NCBI RefSeq assembly: GCF_001507335.1
Contig: NZ_LMAH01000001.1
Coordinates: 744,001-808,000 of the forward strand
DNA length: 64,000 nt
Source of the DNA: Chryseobacterium sp. JAH
Lineage (GTDB): Bacteria > Bacteroidota > Bacteroidia > Flavobacteriales > Weeksellaceae
Direction: 5' to 3'
Shown: positions 45,307 to 54,635 of the stretch, piece by piece
Position numbering within the stretch: the first letter of the stretch is position 1
Layout of the letters: every line of letters starts with the position of its first letter
Translations under genes and position numbers: made by a program
Notes under the pieces: model-generated
What the model saw: the letters and a program-made list of their open reading frames with translations, nothing else
Told to the model about the DNA's origin: nothing
Database searches by the model: none

Positions 45307-46604
45307 AATCTATTTACAAAAAACTGCAGATTCAGGATATGAATCAGATGCAGAAATCTACATACAAAACTACGGAAAACAATACTGATGTTGTTTTACT
45401 TTCGCCTACCGGTTCAGGGAAAACGCTTGCTTTTCTTTTTCCCGTTCTAAGAAATCTAAAGAAAGAATCCACAGGAATTCAGGCTTTGATATTGGTTCCG
45501 GCGAGAGAATTGGCATTGCAGATCGAGCAGGTTTTCAAATCGATGGGAACAGATTTTAAAGTGACAGTTTGCTACGGTGGTCACGATAAAAAGATTGAGA
45601 TGAACAATCTCAAGGAAGCTCCGGCAGTATTGATCGGAACTCCGGGAAGAATTGCCTATCACATGAGAAATAAAAATCTCGATGTAAAGACAATTAAAAA
45701 TCTGGTGCTGGACGAATTTGATAAGGCTTTGGAATTAGGCTTCCATGATGATATGGAATATATCATTGAAAATATGTACAACCTTTTTCAGAGAATCCTG
45801 ACTTCAGCAACTTCTATGGACGAAATTCCGAAATTTACGGGTCTGAAAGATGAAAAAACAGTAGATTTCTTAAAATTAGGAGAAAATAAACCTGATATTC
45901 AGTTAAGAAAAGTCATGACGGTTTCTGAGGAAAAACTTGACACGTTATTTCACTTAATCTGTAAAATAGGAAATAAAAGAACGCTGATTTTCTGTAACCA
46001 CAGAGAAACCGTTGACCGTATTGCAGATTTGCTTCTTGATAAAGGAATTGCCAGAGAAACCTTCCACGGTGGTATGGAACAGGATGAAAGAGAACGTGCA
46101 CTGCTGAAATTCAGAAATGACACAGCGAGAGTTTTGATCACAACCGATTTGGCTGCTCGTGGTTTAGATGTTCCTGAAGTTGAATCGATCGTGCATTATC
46201 AATTACCGACCACAGAAGACGCTTTTATTCACAGAAATGGCCGTACAGCGAGAATGAATGCGAAAGGTTTTGCTTATCTCGTAATGACAGAGGAAGAAAA
46301 GTTTCCTTTCATTAAAAAAGACACACCTGAAGAATCGGTAAAAGAGTTTTCGAAAGTCCCTGCCAATCCTCCATTTCAGACGATTTACATCAGCGCGGGA
46401 AAAAAAGACAAGGTGAATAAAGTGGATATCGTTGGGTATCTTTTGAAAAAAGGAGAACTCCAGAAAGAAGATTTAGGTTTGATTGAAGTGAAAGATACCA
46501 CCTCGTATGTGGCGGTTTCAAGAACTAAAGTGAGAGAATTACTGAAAAAACTGAGCACTGAAAAACTGAAAGGCAAGAAAGTGAAAATGGAAGTTGCGTA
46601 CTAA
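45297..46604 (+). CDS. DEAD-box-type RNA helicase
   Basis: A 435-residue two-RecA-domain helicase that unwinds RNA in ribosome assembly or decay. Motifs in order: the Q-motif region MNQMQKSTY, motif I SPTGSGKT, Ia PARELALQ, Ib TPGR, motif II DEFD in place of DEAD, motif III SAT, IV LIFCNHRET, V TTDLAARGLD, VI HRNGRTAR. A short C-terminal extension (about 350-435) rich in Lys resembles an RNA-binding module. The ATG at 45297 is needed to keep the Q-motif. A bidirectional terminator follows. Confidence 0.93.
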   Translation: MELESIYKKLQIQDMNQMQKSTYKTTENNTDVVLLSPTGSGKTLAFLFPVLRNLKKESTGIQALILVPARELALQIEQVFKSMGTDFKVTVCYGGHDKKIEMNNLKEAPAVLIGTPGRIAYHMRNKNLDVKTIKNLVLDEFDKALELGFHDDMEYIIENMYNLFQRILTSATSMDEIPKFTGLKDEKTVDFLKLGENKPDIQLRKVMTVSEEKLDTLFHLICKIGNKRTLIFCNHRETVDRIADLLLDKGIARETFHGGMEQDERERALLKFRNDTARVLITTDLAARGLDVPEVESIVHYQLPTTEDAFIHRNGRTARMNAKGFAYLVMTEEEKFPFIKKDTPEESVKEFSKVPANPPFQTIYISAGKKDKVNKVDIVGYLLKKGELQKEDLGLIEVKDTTSYVAVSRTKVRELLKKLSTEKLKGKKVKMEVAY

Positions 46605-46664
46605 ATTTTTCACCACAAGAATCGCAAAGAAATTACAGTTGTTATTATTTAACGTATAAAAATC

Positions 46665-46699
46665 AAAAAAAGAAGGACGCATAAGTATCCTTCTTTTTT
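46665..46699 (+). terminator. Bidirectional terminator between helicase and SMP-30 genes
   Basis: A-run plus GAAGGA pairs with TCCTTC plus T-run (46665-46677, 46688-46699), giving an A-flanked, T-trailed hairpin usable from both convergent genes. Confidence 0.75.
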
Positions 46700-46760
46700 A
46701 ATTCCAAAGTCTTTAAACTTTGAATGCAAAAACCTTTTGCTAATTTTTCAGTAAAACAGT

Positions 46761-47651
46761 TTACTTCAGTGCAGACGTTTTTGTTGGCAAAGTGTAGACT
46801 GATTTTGAAGCGGTAATAAACAGAATATTATTTTTTTCTCCTCCAAAAGTCACATTTCCGGTCCACTCTTCAGGAATTTTGATATGGTGAACTTTTTCAC
46901 CTTTGCTGTTGAAAACAGTCACGCCATCTCCCGTAATATAAAGGTTTCCTTCTTTGTCCAGAGTCATTCCATCAGAACCCATTTCACAAAATAATTTCTT
47001 TTCAGATAATTTTCCTTCTCCTAAAATATCGTAGACGTATGTTTTTCCGGCATCAATATCTGAAACATATAGTTTATTTAATTTTGCACTTCCAATAATT
47101 CCGTTGGGCTGTACGAAAGTTTCTAATTTTGAAATTTTGCCCTCTTTACTTCTGTAGTAAAGATTTTTCTCAGGAATCTCCACTTTGAAATTCTCCCAAT
47201 AATCTCTTTTGTACAAAGGATCGGTGAAATAAATTCCTCCTTTTCCATCAAGCCAAAGATCATTAGGACCATTCAATCTTTTCCCTTCAAAACCTTTAGA
47301 TAAAACTTCAACAGATTTATCTTTACTTATTTTCCAGATCTCACCCTCATTATCTGAACAAGTGATCAGGTTGTCATTTTCATCAAAATAAGTTCCGTTA
47401 GCTCTTCCTGTTTTATCTAAAAATAAAGTCACTTGATCGGTTTTCCAGTCCCAGACATAGATTTTATCATTCGGCTGGTCTGTAAAGTAGACATTTCCGT
47501 TTTTGTCGGCTGCAGGGCCTTCTGTGAAGGTAAATTGATTTGATATTAATTGGGGCTCAGTGTTCTCCAGCATAGCATTGTAATTTGTTGATTTGCAACT
47601 TAGAAATGCCAAAACCAAACCAACAAGACCTACATTCAGTATATTTTTCAT
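46761..47651 (-). CDS. SMP-30/gluconolactonase family lipoprotein
   Basis: A 296-residue protein starting at the ATG at 47651, which gives a lipoprotein signal with lipobox FLSC (Cys about residue 19); the frame extends 28 codons upstream without a signal. The mature part is a six-bladed SMP-30 propeller: FTFTEGPAADKNGNVYFTDQ with a metal-binding Glu, GKRLNGPNDLWLDGKGGIYFTDP with Asn and Asp ligands, QPNGIIGS, and GSDGMTLDKEGNLYIT. Members hydrolyse sugar lactones such as gluconolactone. The exported location matches the sugar dehydrogenase at 9.3 kb, whose product would be a lactone, but that link is inference. Confidence 0.9.
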   Translation of the reverse strand: MKNILNVGLVGLVLAFLSCKSTNYNAMLENTEPQLISNQFTFTEGPAADKNGNVYFTDQPNDKIYVWDWKTDQVTLFLDKTGRANGTYFDENDNLITCSDNEGEIWKISKDKSVEVLSKGFEGKRLNGPNDLWLDGKGGIYFTDPLYKRDYWENFKVEIPEKNLYYRSKEGKISKLETFVQPNGIIGSAKLNKLYVSDIDAGKTYVYDILGEGKLSEKKLFCEMGSDGMTLDKEGNLYITGDGVTVFNSKGEKVHHIKIPEEWTGNVTFGGEKNNILFITASKSVYTLPTKTSALK

Positions 47652-47897
47652 TCTGCTTAAAATTAAAGCCCACAATTTACGATTTGTAAAAAGTTCTGCC
47701 AATTTTATACTCTTGATTATTATCCTTAAAATCAAAATACGAAAATGTCCTTTTTATCCTATTATGTAAGTGTATAATATTATTTATCAAAACGAATATT
47801 CAGGAGCTTTGCATCATCTTTTAATAAGGCAAAACGAACCGTGAAAATGATTTCACAACATTCTAAAAGTCCTTTTTTAATTAAATAAAATGTTAAG

Positions 47898-49340
47898 ATG
47901 AGTATTCAGCAAGACAATAAAAAAAATCCGGAAAGCGATGGGGAGGCTTTCAGAGATTCTGTAGGAACAATGGACGATTCGGGAAAACGAAAATGGGTTT
48001 TTCCGAGAAAACCAAAAGGTAAATTTACCAATTATAGAAATTACACAGGCTATATTTTATTGGCCTTATTTTTCTCAATTCCTTTTTTAAAAATTAATAA
48101 TAATCCGGTTCTTCTCATCAATCTAATTGACAGGAAATTCTTTATTGTAGGGCAATCTTTTTATCTGCAGGATTTCTTTATTTTGGCTCTTGGAGCAGTG
48201 ATCTCTGTCATTTTTGTAATGATCTTCACCGTAGTTTTTGGAAGAATATTTTGTGGATGGCTCTGCCCGCAAACCATTTTTATGGAAATGGTTTTCCGTA
48301 AAATAGAATATTGGATCGAAGGCGACCGAAACAAACAGATGAAACTCGACAGACAAAGCTGGGATTCTGAAAAGATTCAAAAAAGAGTTTTAAAATGGTC
48401 TGTTTTCTTGATCATTTCACTGGTCATTGCTCATTTCATGTTCATGTACATCGTGGGTTATGAGAATTTATTCCGTATCATGAAAGAAGGACCGCTGGAA
48501 CATCCTTTGCATTTCACATCAATGCTTTCTTTCACTTTGGTTTTTTACTTTGTTTTTGCGTGGCTGAGAGAGCAGGTGTGTACCTTGATTTGTCCTTATG
48601 GAAGACTTCAGGGCGTTTTGATCGACAAACAAACCATTAATGTATATTACGACACCAAGAGAGGAGAAAACAGATCAAAGTGGCGAAACGGAGAAGACCG
48701 AAAAGCTCAATCCAAAGGCGACTGTATCGATTGTGGTCAGTGTGTAGTTGTTTGTCCTACAGGAATTGACATCAGAAATGGACAGCAACTGGAATGCATC
48801 AACTGTACCGCCTGTATAGATGCCTGTGACGAGGTCATGGTAAAAGTAGGATTGCCAACCGGATTGGTCCGCTATGCTACCGAAGCGGAAATTGAAACCG
48901 GAAAAAAATTGGGAATCACCTCAAGAATGATGCTTACCACGATCTTCCTGGGATTGCTTATTGGTTTTCTGGGATACCTACTCAATGATCGAGGCTCAAT
49001 GGAAGCTAAATTTATCAAACCTGCAGGTTCCACCTTCTTTGTGAGGGACGGAAAAATCATCAACAATTTCACCTATACTTTTTTGAACAAAACCAACGAG
49101 AAAAAATCAGTTTCTATAATAGTACTTGATCCCAATCATGCAGAAGTAATTTCTTCAGGTTCGAGCAAAATTATACTAAAAGGTGACGAAATTCTAAAAG
49201 GATCCATCAGTATTTCTTTTCCTGAAAAAGACGTTAAATTTTCTAAACAAAATATCACCATCGCCGTTGTCAATGAAAAAGGAGAAATTTTAGACACCTT
49301 TGAAACAACCTTCGAAGGACCATTTAAACTTTTATTGTAA
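47898..49340 (+). CDS. ccoG: Cytochrome c oxidase accessory protein CcoG
   Basis: A 480-residue membrane iron-sulfur protein needed for copper delivery to cbb3 oxidase; CcoG reduces Cu(II) to Cu(I) in studied bacteria. Membrane helices flank CGWLCPQT and CTLICPYG, and two ferredoxin-type clusters follow in CIDCGQCVVVCP and CINCTACIDACD. The C-terminal periplasmic Ig-like domain (about 370-480) is present. The length is typical. The oxidase genes ccoNOP and the copper ATPase ccoI are not in the window, so here it is separated from its usual partners. Confidence 0.95.
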   Translation: MSIQQDNKKNPESDGEAFRDSVGTMDDSGKRKWVFPRKPKGKFTNYRNYTGYILLALFFSIPFLKINNNPVLLINLIDRKFFIVGQSFYLQDFFILALGAVISVIFVMIFTVVFGRIFCGWLCPQTIFMEMVFRKIEYWIEGDRNKQMKLDRQSWDSEKIQKRVLKWSVFLIISLVIAHFMFMYIVGYENLFRIMKEGPLEHPLHFTSMLSFTLVFYFVFAWLREQVCTLICPYGRLQGVLIDKQTINVYYDTKRGENRSKWRNGEDRKAQSKGDCIDCGQCVVVCPTGIDIRNGQQLECINCTACIDACDEVMVKVGLPTGLVRYATEAEIETGKKLGITSRMMLTTIFLGLLIGFLGYLLNDRGSMEAKFIKPAGSTFFVRDGKIINNFTYTFLNKTNEKKSVSIIVLDPNHAEVISSGSSKIILKGDEILKGSISISFPEKDVKFSKQNITIAVVNEKGEILDTFETTFEGPFKLLL

Positions 49341-49343
49341 AGC

Positions 49344-50222
49344 TTAGTTTTTATGATTTTTAATAAATAATGACGGTGTAATTCCGGTGCTTTTACGGAA
49401 CACTCTTGCGAAATAAGAATACTCTTCGTAACCCAGCCTGAAAGCAATTTCCACCAGACTTTCATCAAGGAAGATCAGCATTCTTTTAGCTTCAAGAATC
49501 ACTCTTTCTGTAATAATGTCGGATGCCTTTTTTTTCATTACTGTTTGTGTAATTCTGTTCAGGTGTTTTGCCGAAATATTCATCAATGACGCATAATGGG
49601 AAATTGATTTCTGCGAAACGAAAAATTCTTCTACCAAATTTTCAAAAACCTGATAATGGTTAAAATAAGATGCGCTTGCAGTTGAACTTTCATTTTCATA
49701 TTTCGAAAATTCTCTCAAAGAATGAATGCAAATCTGAGTAATCACGGACAGAATAAAGCTTTGCTCCATTAAATCCTGAGACTGGTGCTCCTTTTCAATG
49801 GTTTTAAAAAGGGAAATCATATTATTCAATTCATCCGACTGCAGTTGAAGCTTTCTTGAAAAGCCGGGAGAATTAAAAAACGGAAAATTCTTCAGTTTTT
49901 GATTCACATAATGCATCTCATAATAAGGCTGAGAAAAAAAGAAAATATAACCATCAGTATCTGCCGAAAGTTCCCAGCTATGAACTTGTCCGGGTGAAAG
50001 AAAAAACAGACTTCCCTCTGAAACATCGTACTTTTGAAAATCTATCTCATGAATTCCCTGCCCTTTCGTAAAAATAACCGTAACATAGAAATCATGGCGG
50101 TGCGGCTTCTCAATATGCTTATGGCTGGAAACCAAATGGTTTTTCAACGTATTAAAATAAAAATCCGGAGCATTTTTCTCTGACTGAAAAAGATTGATAT
50201 GCAATACCGAAATAGAATTCAT
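49344..50222 (-). CDS. AraC-family transcriptional regulator
   Basis: A 292-residue regulator from the ATG at 50222; the promoter at 50250-50280 confirms that the longer frame is not used. The N-terminal cupin-like sensor has KPHRHDFYVTVIFTKG and FLSPGQVHSWELS. The C-terminal double helix-turn-helix (about 190-292) reads ISHYASLMNISAKHLNRI, IAFRLGYEEYSYFARVFRKSTGITP. Such proteins sense small metabolites; the ligand is unknown. It converges on ccoG with a 3-base gap and is divergent from the MerR gene. Confidence 0.93.
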   Translation of the reverse strand: MNSISVLHINLFQSEKNAPDFYFNTLKNHLVSSHKHIEKPHRHDFYVTVIFTKGQGIHEIDFQKYDVSEGSLFFLSPGQVHSWELSADTDGYIFFFSQPYYEMHYVNQKLKNFPFFNSPGFSRKLQLQSDELNNMISLFKTIEKEHQSQDLMEQSFILSVITQICIHSLREFSKYENESSTASASYFNHYQVFENLVEEFFVSQKSISHYASLMNISAKHLNRITQTVMKKKASDIITERVILEAKRMLIFLDESLVEIAFRLGYEEYSYFARVFRKSTGITPSLFIKNHKN

Positions 50223-50249
50223 CCTGATTTTATTTAATATGAAGGTGAA

Positions 50250-50280
50250 CAAAAGTACATCTAACCTGAACATTTTACAA
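50250..50280 (-). promoter_or_regulatory. Promoter of the AraC-family gene
   Basis: On the minus strand TTG (50280-50278) and TACTTTTG (50257-50250) are 20 bases apart. The -7 box is 28 bases before the ATG. Confidence 0.65.
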
Positions 50281-50287
50281 CGTCTAT

Positions 50288-50319
50288 TTGTAGTAAAGCT
50301 TAAAAAATAATTATCTTTG
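50288..50319 (+). promoter_or_regulatory. Promoter of the MerR-family gene
   Basis: TTG (50288-50290) and TATCTTTG (50312-50319) are 21 bases apart, 18 bases before the ATG. The -33 element is only 7 bases from that of the divergent AraC promoter. Confidence 0.7.
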
Positions 50320-50337
50320 AATTTTCAGGACTGTACA

Positions 50338-50682
50338 ATGAAGACAAATTTACCCGACAAACTGTATTATTCGATAGGAGAAGTTGCGAAAGCATTCGAC
50401 GTAAACGCTTCATTGATAAGATATTGGGAGCAAGAATTTCCGATCATCAAACCTAAAAAGAACAAGAAAGGAAACCGATATTTCACTCCGGAAGACATTA
50501 AAAACCTGAAAATAATCTATCATTTGGTGAAAGAAAAAGGTTATACGCTTGACGGAGCGAGAATTGCGCTGACGACCAACTCAAAAATCTCAGAAACAGT
50601 TACATTAATCGACCGATTGGAATTTGTAAAGGCTGAACTGCTGAAACTGAAAGAATCTTTGGTTGAAAAAGATTCAGAGTAA
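50338..50682 (+). CDS. MerR-family transcriptional regulator
   Basis: A 114-residue regulator from the ATG at 50338; the upstream TTG start overlaps the -7 box and is excluded. The winged helix reads YYSIGEVAKAFDVNASLIRYWEQEFP followed by KGNRYFTPEDIKNLKIIYHLVKEKGYT; a coiled-coil dimerisation helix (about 85-114) ends the protein. No metal-binding cysteines follow, so it is of the general MerR/CarA-like type found widely in Bacteroidota. A small membrane ORF follows 12 bases later. Confidence 0.92.
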   Translation: MKTNLPDKLYYSIGEVAKAFDVNASLIRYWEQEFPIIKPKKNKKGNRYFTPEDIKNLKIIYHLVKEKGYTLDGARIALTTNSKISETVTLIDRLEFVKAELLKLKESLVEKDSE

Positions 50683-50694
50683 AATACTTTTCGA

Positions 50695-50865
50695 ATGATT
50701 AAAATTACAAACCAAAAGTATCTCATGATGATTGCAGGAGTTTTATTTTGCCTCATTATTACTAGTTTTATTTTTAAATTCAATCTTTTTCTCAGGAGTG
50801 CTCTGATTGGACTTTTTCCTGGTTCAATTGTGCAGATGATCAACAATAAAAAAACAAAGTTCTAG
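50695..50865 (+). CDS. Small membrane protein (56 residues)
   Basis: An open frame from ATG 50695 to TAG 50863-50865. The product has two hydrophobic segments (about residues 10-28 and 32-48) separated by a short basic turn, and a basic tail NNKKTKF. It begins 12 bases after the MerR stop on the same strand, so it is probably co-transcribed. No homologue is recognised. Its length and hydrophobicity support a real gene, but only moderately. Confidence 0.5.
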   Translation: MIKITNQKYLMMIAGVLFCLIITSFIFKFNLFLRSALIGLFPGSIVQMINNKKTKF

Positions 50866-51172
50866 CTTCATTTTTCTAGTCATTAAACGTATAGTCAGTT
50901 CCGAATTTTTCTGAATCTGTAATTTAAAAATCTATAAGGACACTTAATAACTACCTTAAGAAATCCTGAGCTATTCACATCCCCAGTTGAATTTCCCTAC
51001 TAAATAACCTGAATATCAAACAATTGTTTAAATTATTTTTTATTTGAACTCAGTTTTGAATTAAATTAATTCTTAACTTTATTCTAAGATATTTCACTTT
51101 TAAGATTTTTCGTTTAGCGATGAAATTGCTCAAAATTTCAATATCTCACCAAATAGAGCATAAAATAAACAG
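50866..51172. other. Intergenic region, no feature recognised
   Basis: A 307-base AT-rich gap. I see no open frame, tRNA, clear hairpin terminator or consensus -7 box in it. The promoter of the HhH-repeat gene must lie here but is not recognisable. Confidence 0.6.
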
Positions 51173-52477
51173 ATGAAAAAAAGTTATTACCAAAAAATGG
51201 CAGTGCTCGGAACGCTCCTACTTATTCTGCTGGGATTTCAGAAATATACAGAGAAATCTGATGAGCCTTTTCCTGAAGTCACCTTTATTTCTGAAAGTTT
51301 ACCCGTTGAATCTCTTTCTGAGTTCGATCCGAATGATTTAGATGAGAACCAATGGCGAAAACTAGGATTTTCTGAAAAGCAGACGGCAACTATTTTAAAA
51401 TACAAGAAAATTGTCGGTGGGAAATTTATCTCAAAAGAACAGTTCAAAAAATGCTATGCGATTTCTGAGGACAAATTTAACCAGCTTGAAACATTTCTAT
51501 TACTTCCAGAAAACAACGCTGATGCAAAAGGAAATACCGGTTTCAAAACTTATGAAAAGAAAACTTTAAACATTACACGGAAATTTAATCCTGATCATCT
51601 CTCACAAAAAGATTGGGAAAATATGGGATTTTCCGACAAACAAGCCGCCGCTATCTTAAAATATAAAAGTTATCTCGGTGGAAGTTTCTTGAGCAAAGAA
51701 AAGTTTAAAGAATGTTTTATCATCAATGAAGAGAATTATGCTAAACTTGAACCTTATTTAATTCTTCCCACAAATACTCCAGCTAATTTTAATGCTTATG
51801 CCGGAAAATCTAGATCGCTTAAATCTATGAGTCCACAGACTTCTTTTGATCCTAATTCTTTGGATATAAAAGGCTGGATGAACTTAGGATTTTCTGAAAA
51901 GCAGGCAAATGTGATTGTTAATTACCGTGATCGAAATCTTAAAGGCAGTTTTAAAACTTTAGATGATATTAAAAACTGTTTTGTGATTTCAGCCGAAAAA
52001 TTTGAAGAATTAAAACCCTTCATCAAATTCAACACGGCTACGATGACGAAAAGTTCTGATGATAGAAAAACGGAATTTAAACAAGAAAAAACAGATTTCT
52101 CAAAAGTTGATATGAACTCCATTAGTTTCAAACAGCTTCTGGAATTTGGTTTAGACGAAAGAAGCGCAGGTTCAATGATTGGTTTCAGAAAGAAGCTGGG
52201 CGGTTTTATGACTAAAGATCAGATTTTAGAAACTTATAATATTGACAAAGAACTGGTTCAAAAATTATTAAGCACTGCCCCACTCGACAATTCGAAAGTT
52301 GAGCGACACACTTTGGTGGATGCACCTGAAGAATGGCTCAAAAATCATCCTTATTTCAAATATTCTGCGGATAAAATTATTTATTACAGAGTGAGCAATA
52401 CCGATGATAAGAAAATTTGGAAATTATTAAAAACCAAACCTGAATATGAAGCGAGAATGAGGCTTTATCTGAAATAG
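51173..52477 (+). CDS. Membrane-anchored protein with tandem ComEA-type HhH repeats
   Basis: A 434-residue protein: an N-terminal anchor (residues 9-22) then at least four helix-hairpin-helix units. Each has an Asn/Asp-x-Asn/Asp start, a GFSEKQ(A/T) turn and an Ile/Val-rich helix: GFSEKQTATILKYKK (about 70), GFSDKQAAAILKYKS (about 155), GFSEKQANVIVNYRD (about 240) and GLDERSAGSMIGFRK (about 325). A degenerate fifth unit follows at about 375-434. HhH units in ComEA bind double-stranded DNA without sequence specificity. No competence genes are nearby, so a DNA- or cell-surface-binding role is inferred. Confidence 0.85.
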   Translation: MKKSYYQKMAVLGTLLLILLGFQKYTEKSDEPFPEVTFISESLPVESLSEFDPNDLDENQWRKLGFSEKQTATILKYKKIVGGKFISKEQFKKCYAISEDKFNQLETFLLLPENNADAKGNTGFKTYEKKTLNITRKFNPDHLSQKDWENMGFSDKQAAAILKYKSYLGGSFLSKEKFKECFIINEENYAKLEPYLILPTNTPANFNAYAGKSRSLKSMSPQTSFDPNSLDIKGWMNLGFSEKQANVIVNYRDRNLKGSFKTLDDIKNCFVISAEKFEELKPFIKFNTATMTKSSDDRKTEFKQEKTDFSKVDMNSISFKQLLEFGLDERSAGSMIGFRKKLGGFMTKDQILETYNIDKELVQKLLSTAPLDNSKVERHTLVDAPEEWLKNHPYFKYSADKIIYYRVSNTDDKKIWKLLKTKPEYEARMRLYLK

Positions 52478-52517
52478 TTGCTAATTGCTAAATTAATTTT
52501 CACTTGGCTACTTTTAA

Positions 52518-54635
52518 TTAAACCAAAACCGTTAAATATTCGGGGGAAAGCGAGACAATTCCTTCGGCTATACTCTCCGGATGCGTGGTGAAGCCTTTTA
52601 GCTTTGAAGTTTTTCCTTTTAAAACCAAATCCATCAATTGCTTATCAGAAAGTTTTTTGCCAAAAATGTCAAACGAAACTTTAAAGCCGCAGTTTTTAAA
52701 ATCGGAACATCCGACTGCGGTTTTCCCTTTCATCAGGTTGTGAGATTTGCATTTTGGGCATTTCGTTTCTTCCCAGGACTGTAATTCTTTCTTTACGGCC
52801 GGTTCACGTTTCTTCTTTTCTTTGACTTCTTCTTTTTCTTCGTGCAGGGTGAAGACTTTAGCTTTTCCGTCAACAACTTTTTTGGTGAGTTCCCTGATCA
52901 TTTGAATTAATTCGTCTTTGAACTGATTGGCTTCATATTCACCGCTCTCAATTTTACGAAGTTTTAATTCCCACTCTCCCGTTAATTCGGGACTTTTCAG
53001 CAACTCATCTTCAATCGTATCAATCAATTGAATCCCAGTAGAAGTCGCTACTAAATTTTTCTTTTTCCTTTCAATATATTTTCTTTTGAAAAGCGTTTCT
53101 ATGATGTTGGCTCGGGTTGAAGGTCTTCCGATTCCGTTATTCTTCAACATTTCACGAAGTTCTTCGTCGTCGACCTGCTTTCCGGCAGTTTCCATAGCTC
53201 GAAGTAAAGTTGCTTCAGTGTAGGCTTTTGGCGGCGAAGTTTTTCCCTGATGAATCATCGGTTCGTGAGGCCCGGTTTCCCCAACTTTAAACTCAGGAAT
53301 GGTCTGTTCTTCGTCCTTATCTTTTTCTTTATCCGTCGTTGATTCCTCTTTGGCATAAACGGCTCTCCAGCCCGGTTCAAGAATTTGTCTTCCGCTTGTC
53401 TTAAACGGAATTGTGCCTACCTGAGCTTCCACCAAAGTATTTGAAATTTTACATTCAGGATAAAATACGGCGATAAAACGCTTCGCAATTAAATCATAAA
53501 TCAATTTCTCTTCTCTCGTCAAATTTTGAGAAGGCGGAATTTCAGTCGGAATAATTGCATGGTGATCCGTCACTTTAGCATCATCAAAAACTGCTTTCGA
53601 TTTTGGAATCGGCTGTTCGAGCAAAGGCGAAATCAACTCTTTATAAATGACCATGCTTTGAAGAATGCCACCAATTTTCGGATATAAACTTTCGGATAGA
53701 TACGTCGTATCAACACGGGGATATGTGACGTGCTTTTTCTCGTAAAGACTCTGAATATATTTTAAAGTACTGTCTGCAGAATACCCAAATTTTTTATTGG
53801 CTTCCACCTGAAGTCCGGTCAGATCAAACAGTCTTGGATTTTTTTCTTTGCCTTCTTTAATTTCAAATGAAAGAATTTCAAAAGGATTCACTTTCAGATA
53901 TTCTAAACCTTTTTCGGCACGGTCTAATGTTTTTAAACGGTCGATTGCCGCATTAAAAATAACGTCACGGTATTTGGTTTTCAGTTCCCAATATTCTTCG
54001 GTGGAGAATGCATCAATCTCTTTCTGACGTTGAACAAGCATGGCCAAAGTGGGAGTCTGCACTCTTCCGATAGACAAAACCGCTTTATTTCCGCCAAATT
54101 TTTTGGTAAAAAGTCGGGTGGCATTGATTCCCAACAACCAGTCCCCTATTGCTCTTGCGTTTCCTGCGAGATATAGATTTTTGTAATCTTCTGCAGGTTT
54201 TAATTTCTGAAAACCTTCTTTAATGGCTTCTTCCGTCAATGATGAAATCCACAGACGCTGTACAGGTTTGTCGCATTTTGCTTTCTGCAAAACCCAACGC
54301 TGAATGAGTTCTCCCTCCTGTCCTGCATCCCCGCAGTTAATGACTTCATCGCATTCGGCGACCAATCTTTCAATGACTTTAAACTGATTTTCAACGCCTT
54401 GATTCGGAATTAATTTAATCCCGAAATTCGTGGGAATAATCGGCAGCAGAAACAAATTCCAGGATTTATACTGCGGACCGTAGTCATGAGGTTCTTTGAG
54501 GGTACAGAGATGCCCGAAAGTCCATGTTACACAATAGCCGTTTCCTTCCATATAGCCCTGTTTAGGCATGGTTGCACCCAATACTTTGGCAATATCTCTG
54601 GCAACACTGGGTTTTTCGGCAATACAAAGTTTCAT
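52518..54635 (-). CDS. topB: DNA topoisomerase III (type IA)
   Basis: A 705-residue enzyme from the ATG at 54635, where the Toprim domain begins (MKLCIAEKPSVARDIA); 18 upstream codons are not needed. The acidic motif is GDAGQEGELIQRW, the form without the second Asp seen in many TopB proteins. The catalytic Tyr312 lies in RVDTTYLSE, and the DHHAIIPTE and GRPSTRANIIETL motifs follow. The C-terminus has one zinc-ribbon unit, CPKC with CSDFKNC. It relaxes negative supercoils and decatenates. Monocistronic. The 376-base gap upstream contains the repeat at 54870-54944. Confidence 0.95.
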   Translation of the reverse strand: MKLCIAEKPSVARDIAKVLGATMPKQGYMEGNGYCVTWTFGHLCTLKEPHDYGPQYKSWNLFLLPIIPTNFGIKLIPNQGVENQFKVIERLVAECDEVINCGDAGQEGELIQRWVLQKAKCDKPVQRLWISSLTEEAIKEGFQKLKPAEDYKNLYLAGNARAIGDWLLGINATRLFTKKFGGNKAVLSIGRVQTPTLAMLVQRQKEIDAFSTEEYWELKTKYRDVIFNAAIDRLKTLDRAEKGLEYLKVNPFEILSFEIKEGKEKNPRLFDLTGLQVEANKKFGYSADSTLKYIQSLYEKKHVTYPRVDTTYLSESLYPKIGGILQSMVIYKELISPLLEQPIPKSKAVFDDAKVTDHHAIIPTEIPPSQNLTREEKLIYDLIAKRFIAVFYPECKISNTLVEAQVGTIPFKTSGRQILEPGWRAVYAKEESTTDKEKDKDEEQTIPEFKVGETGPHEPMIHQGKTSPPKAYTEATLLRAMETAGKQVDDEELREMLKNNGIGRPSTRANIIETLFKRKYIERKKKNLVATSTGIQLIDTIEDELLKSPELTGEWELKLRKIESGEYEANQFKDELIQMIRELTKKVVDGKAKVFTLHEEKEEVKEKKKREPAVKKELQSWEETKCPKCKSHNLMKGKTAVGCSDFKNCGFKVSFDIFGKKLSDKQLMDLVLKGKTSKLKGFTTHPESIAEGIVSLSPEYLTVLV

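Noticed and set aside
45297..46604. DEFD instead of DEAD in motif II as a functional oddity
   Set aside because: DExD variation is common and conserved catalytic residues remain.
54300..54360. Missing second Asp in TopB acidic motif (GDAGQEGE)
   Set aside because: Similar DAGxEGE forms are known in TopB proteins of other phyla, so it is probably normal.
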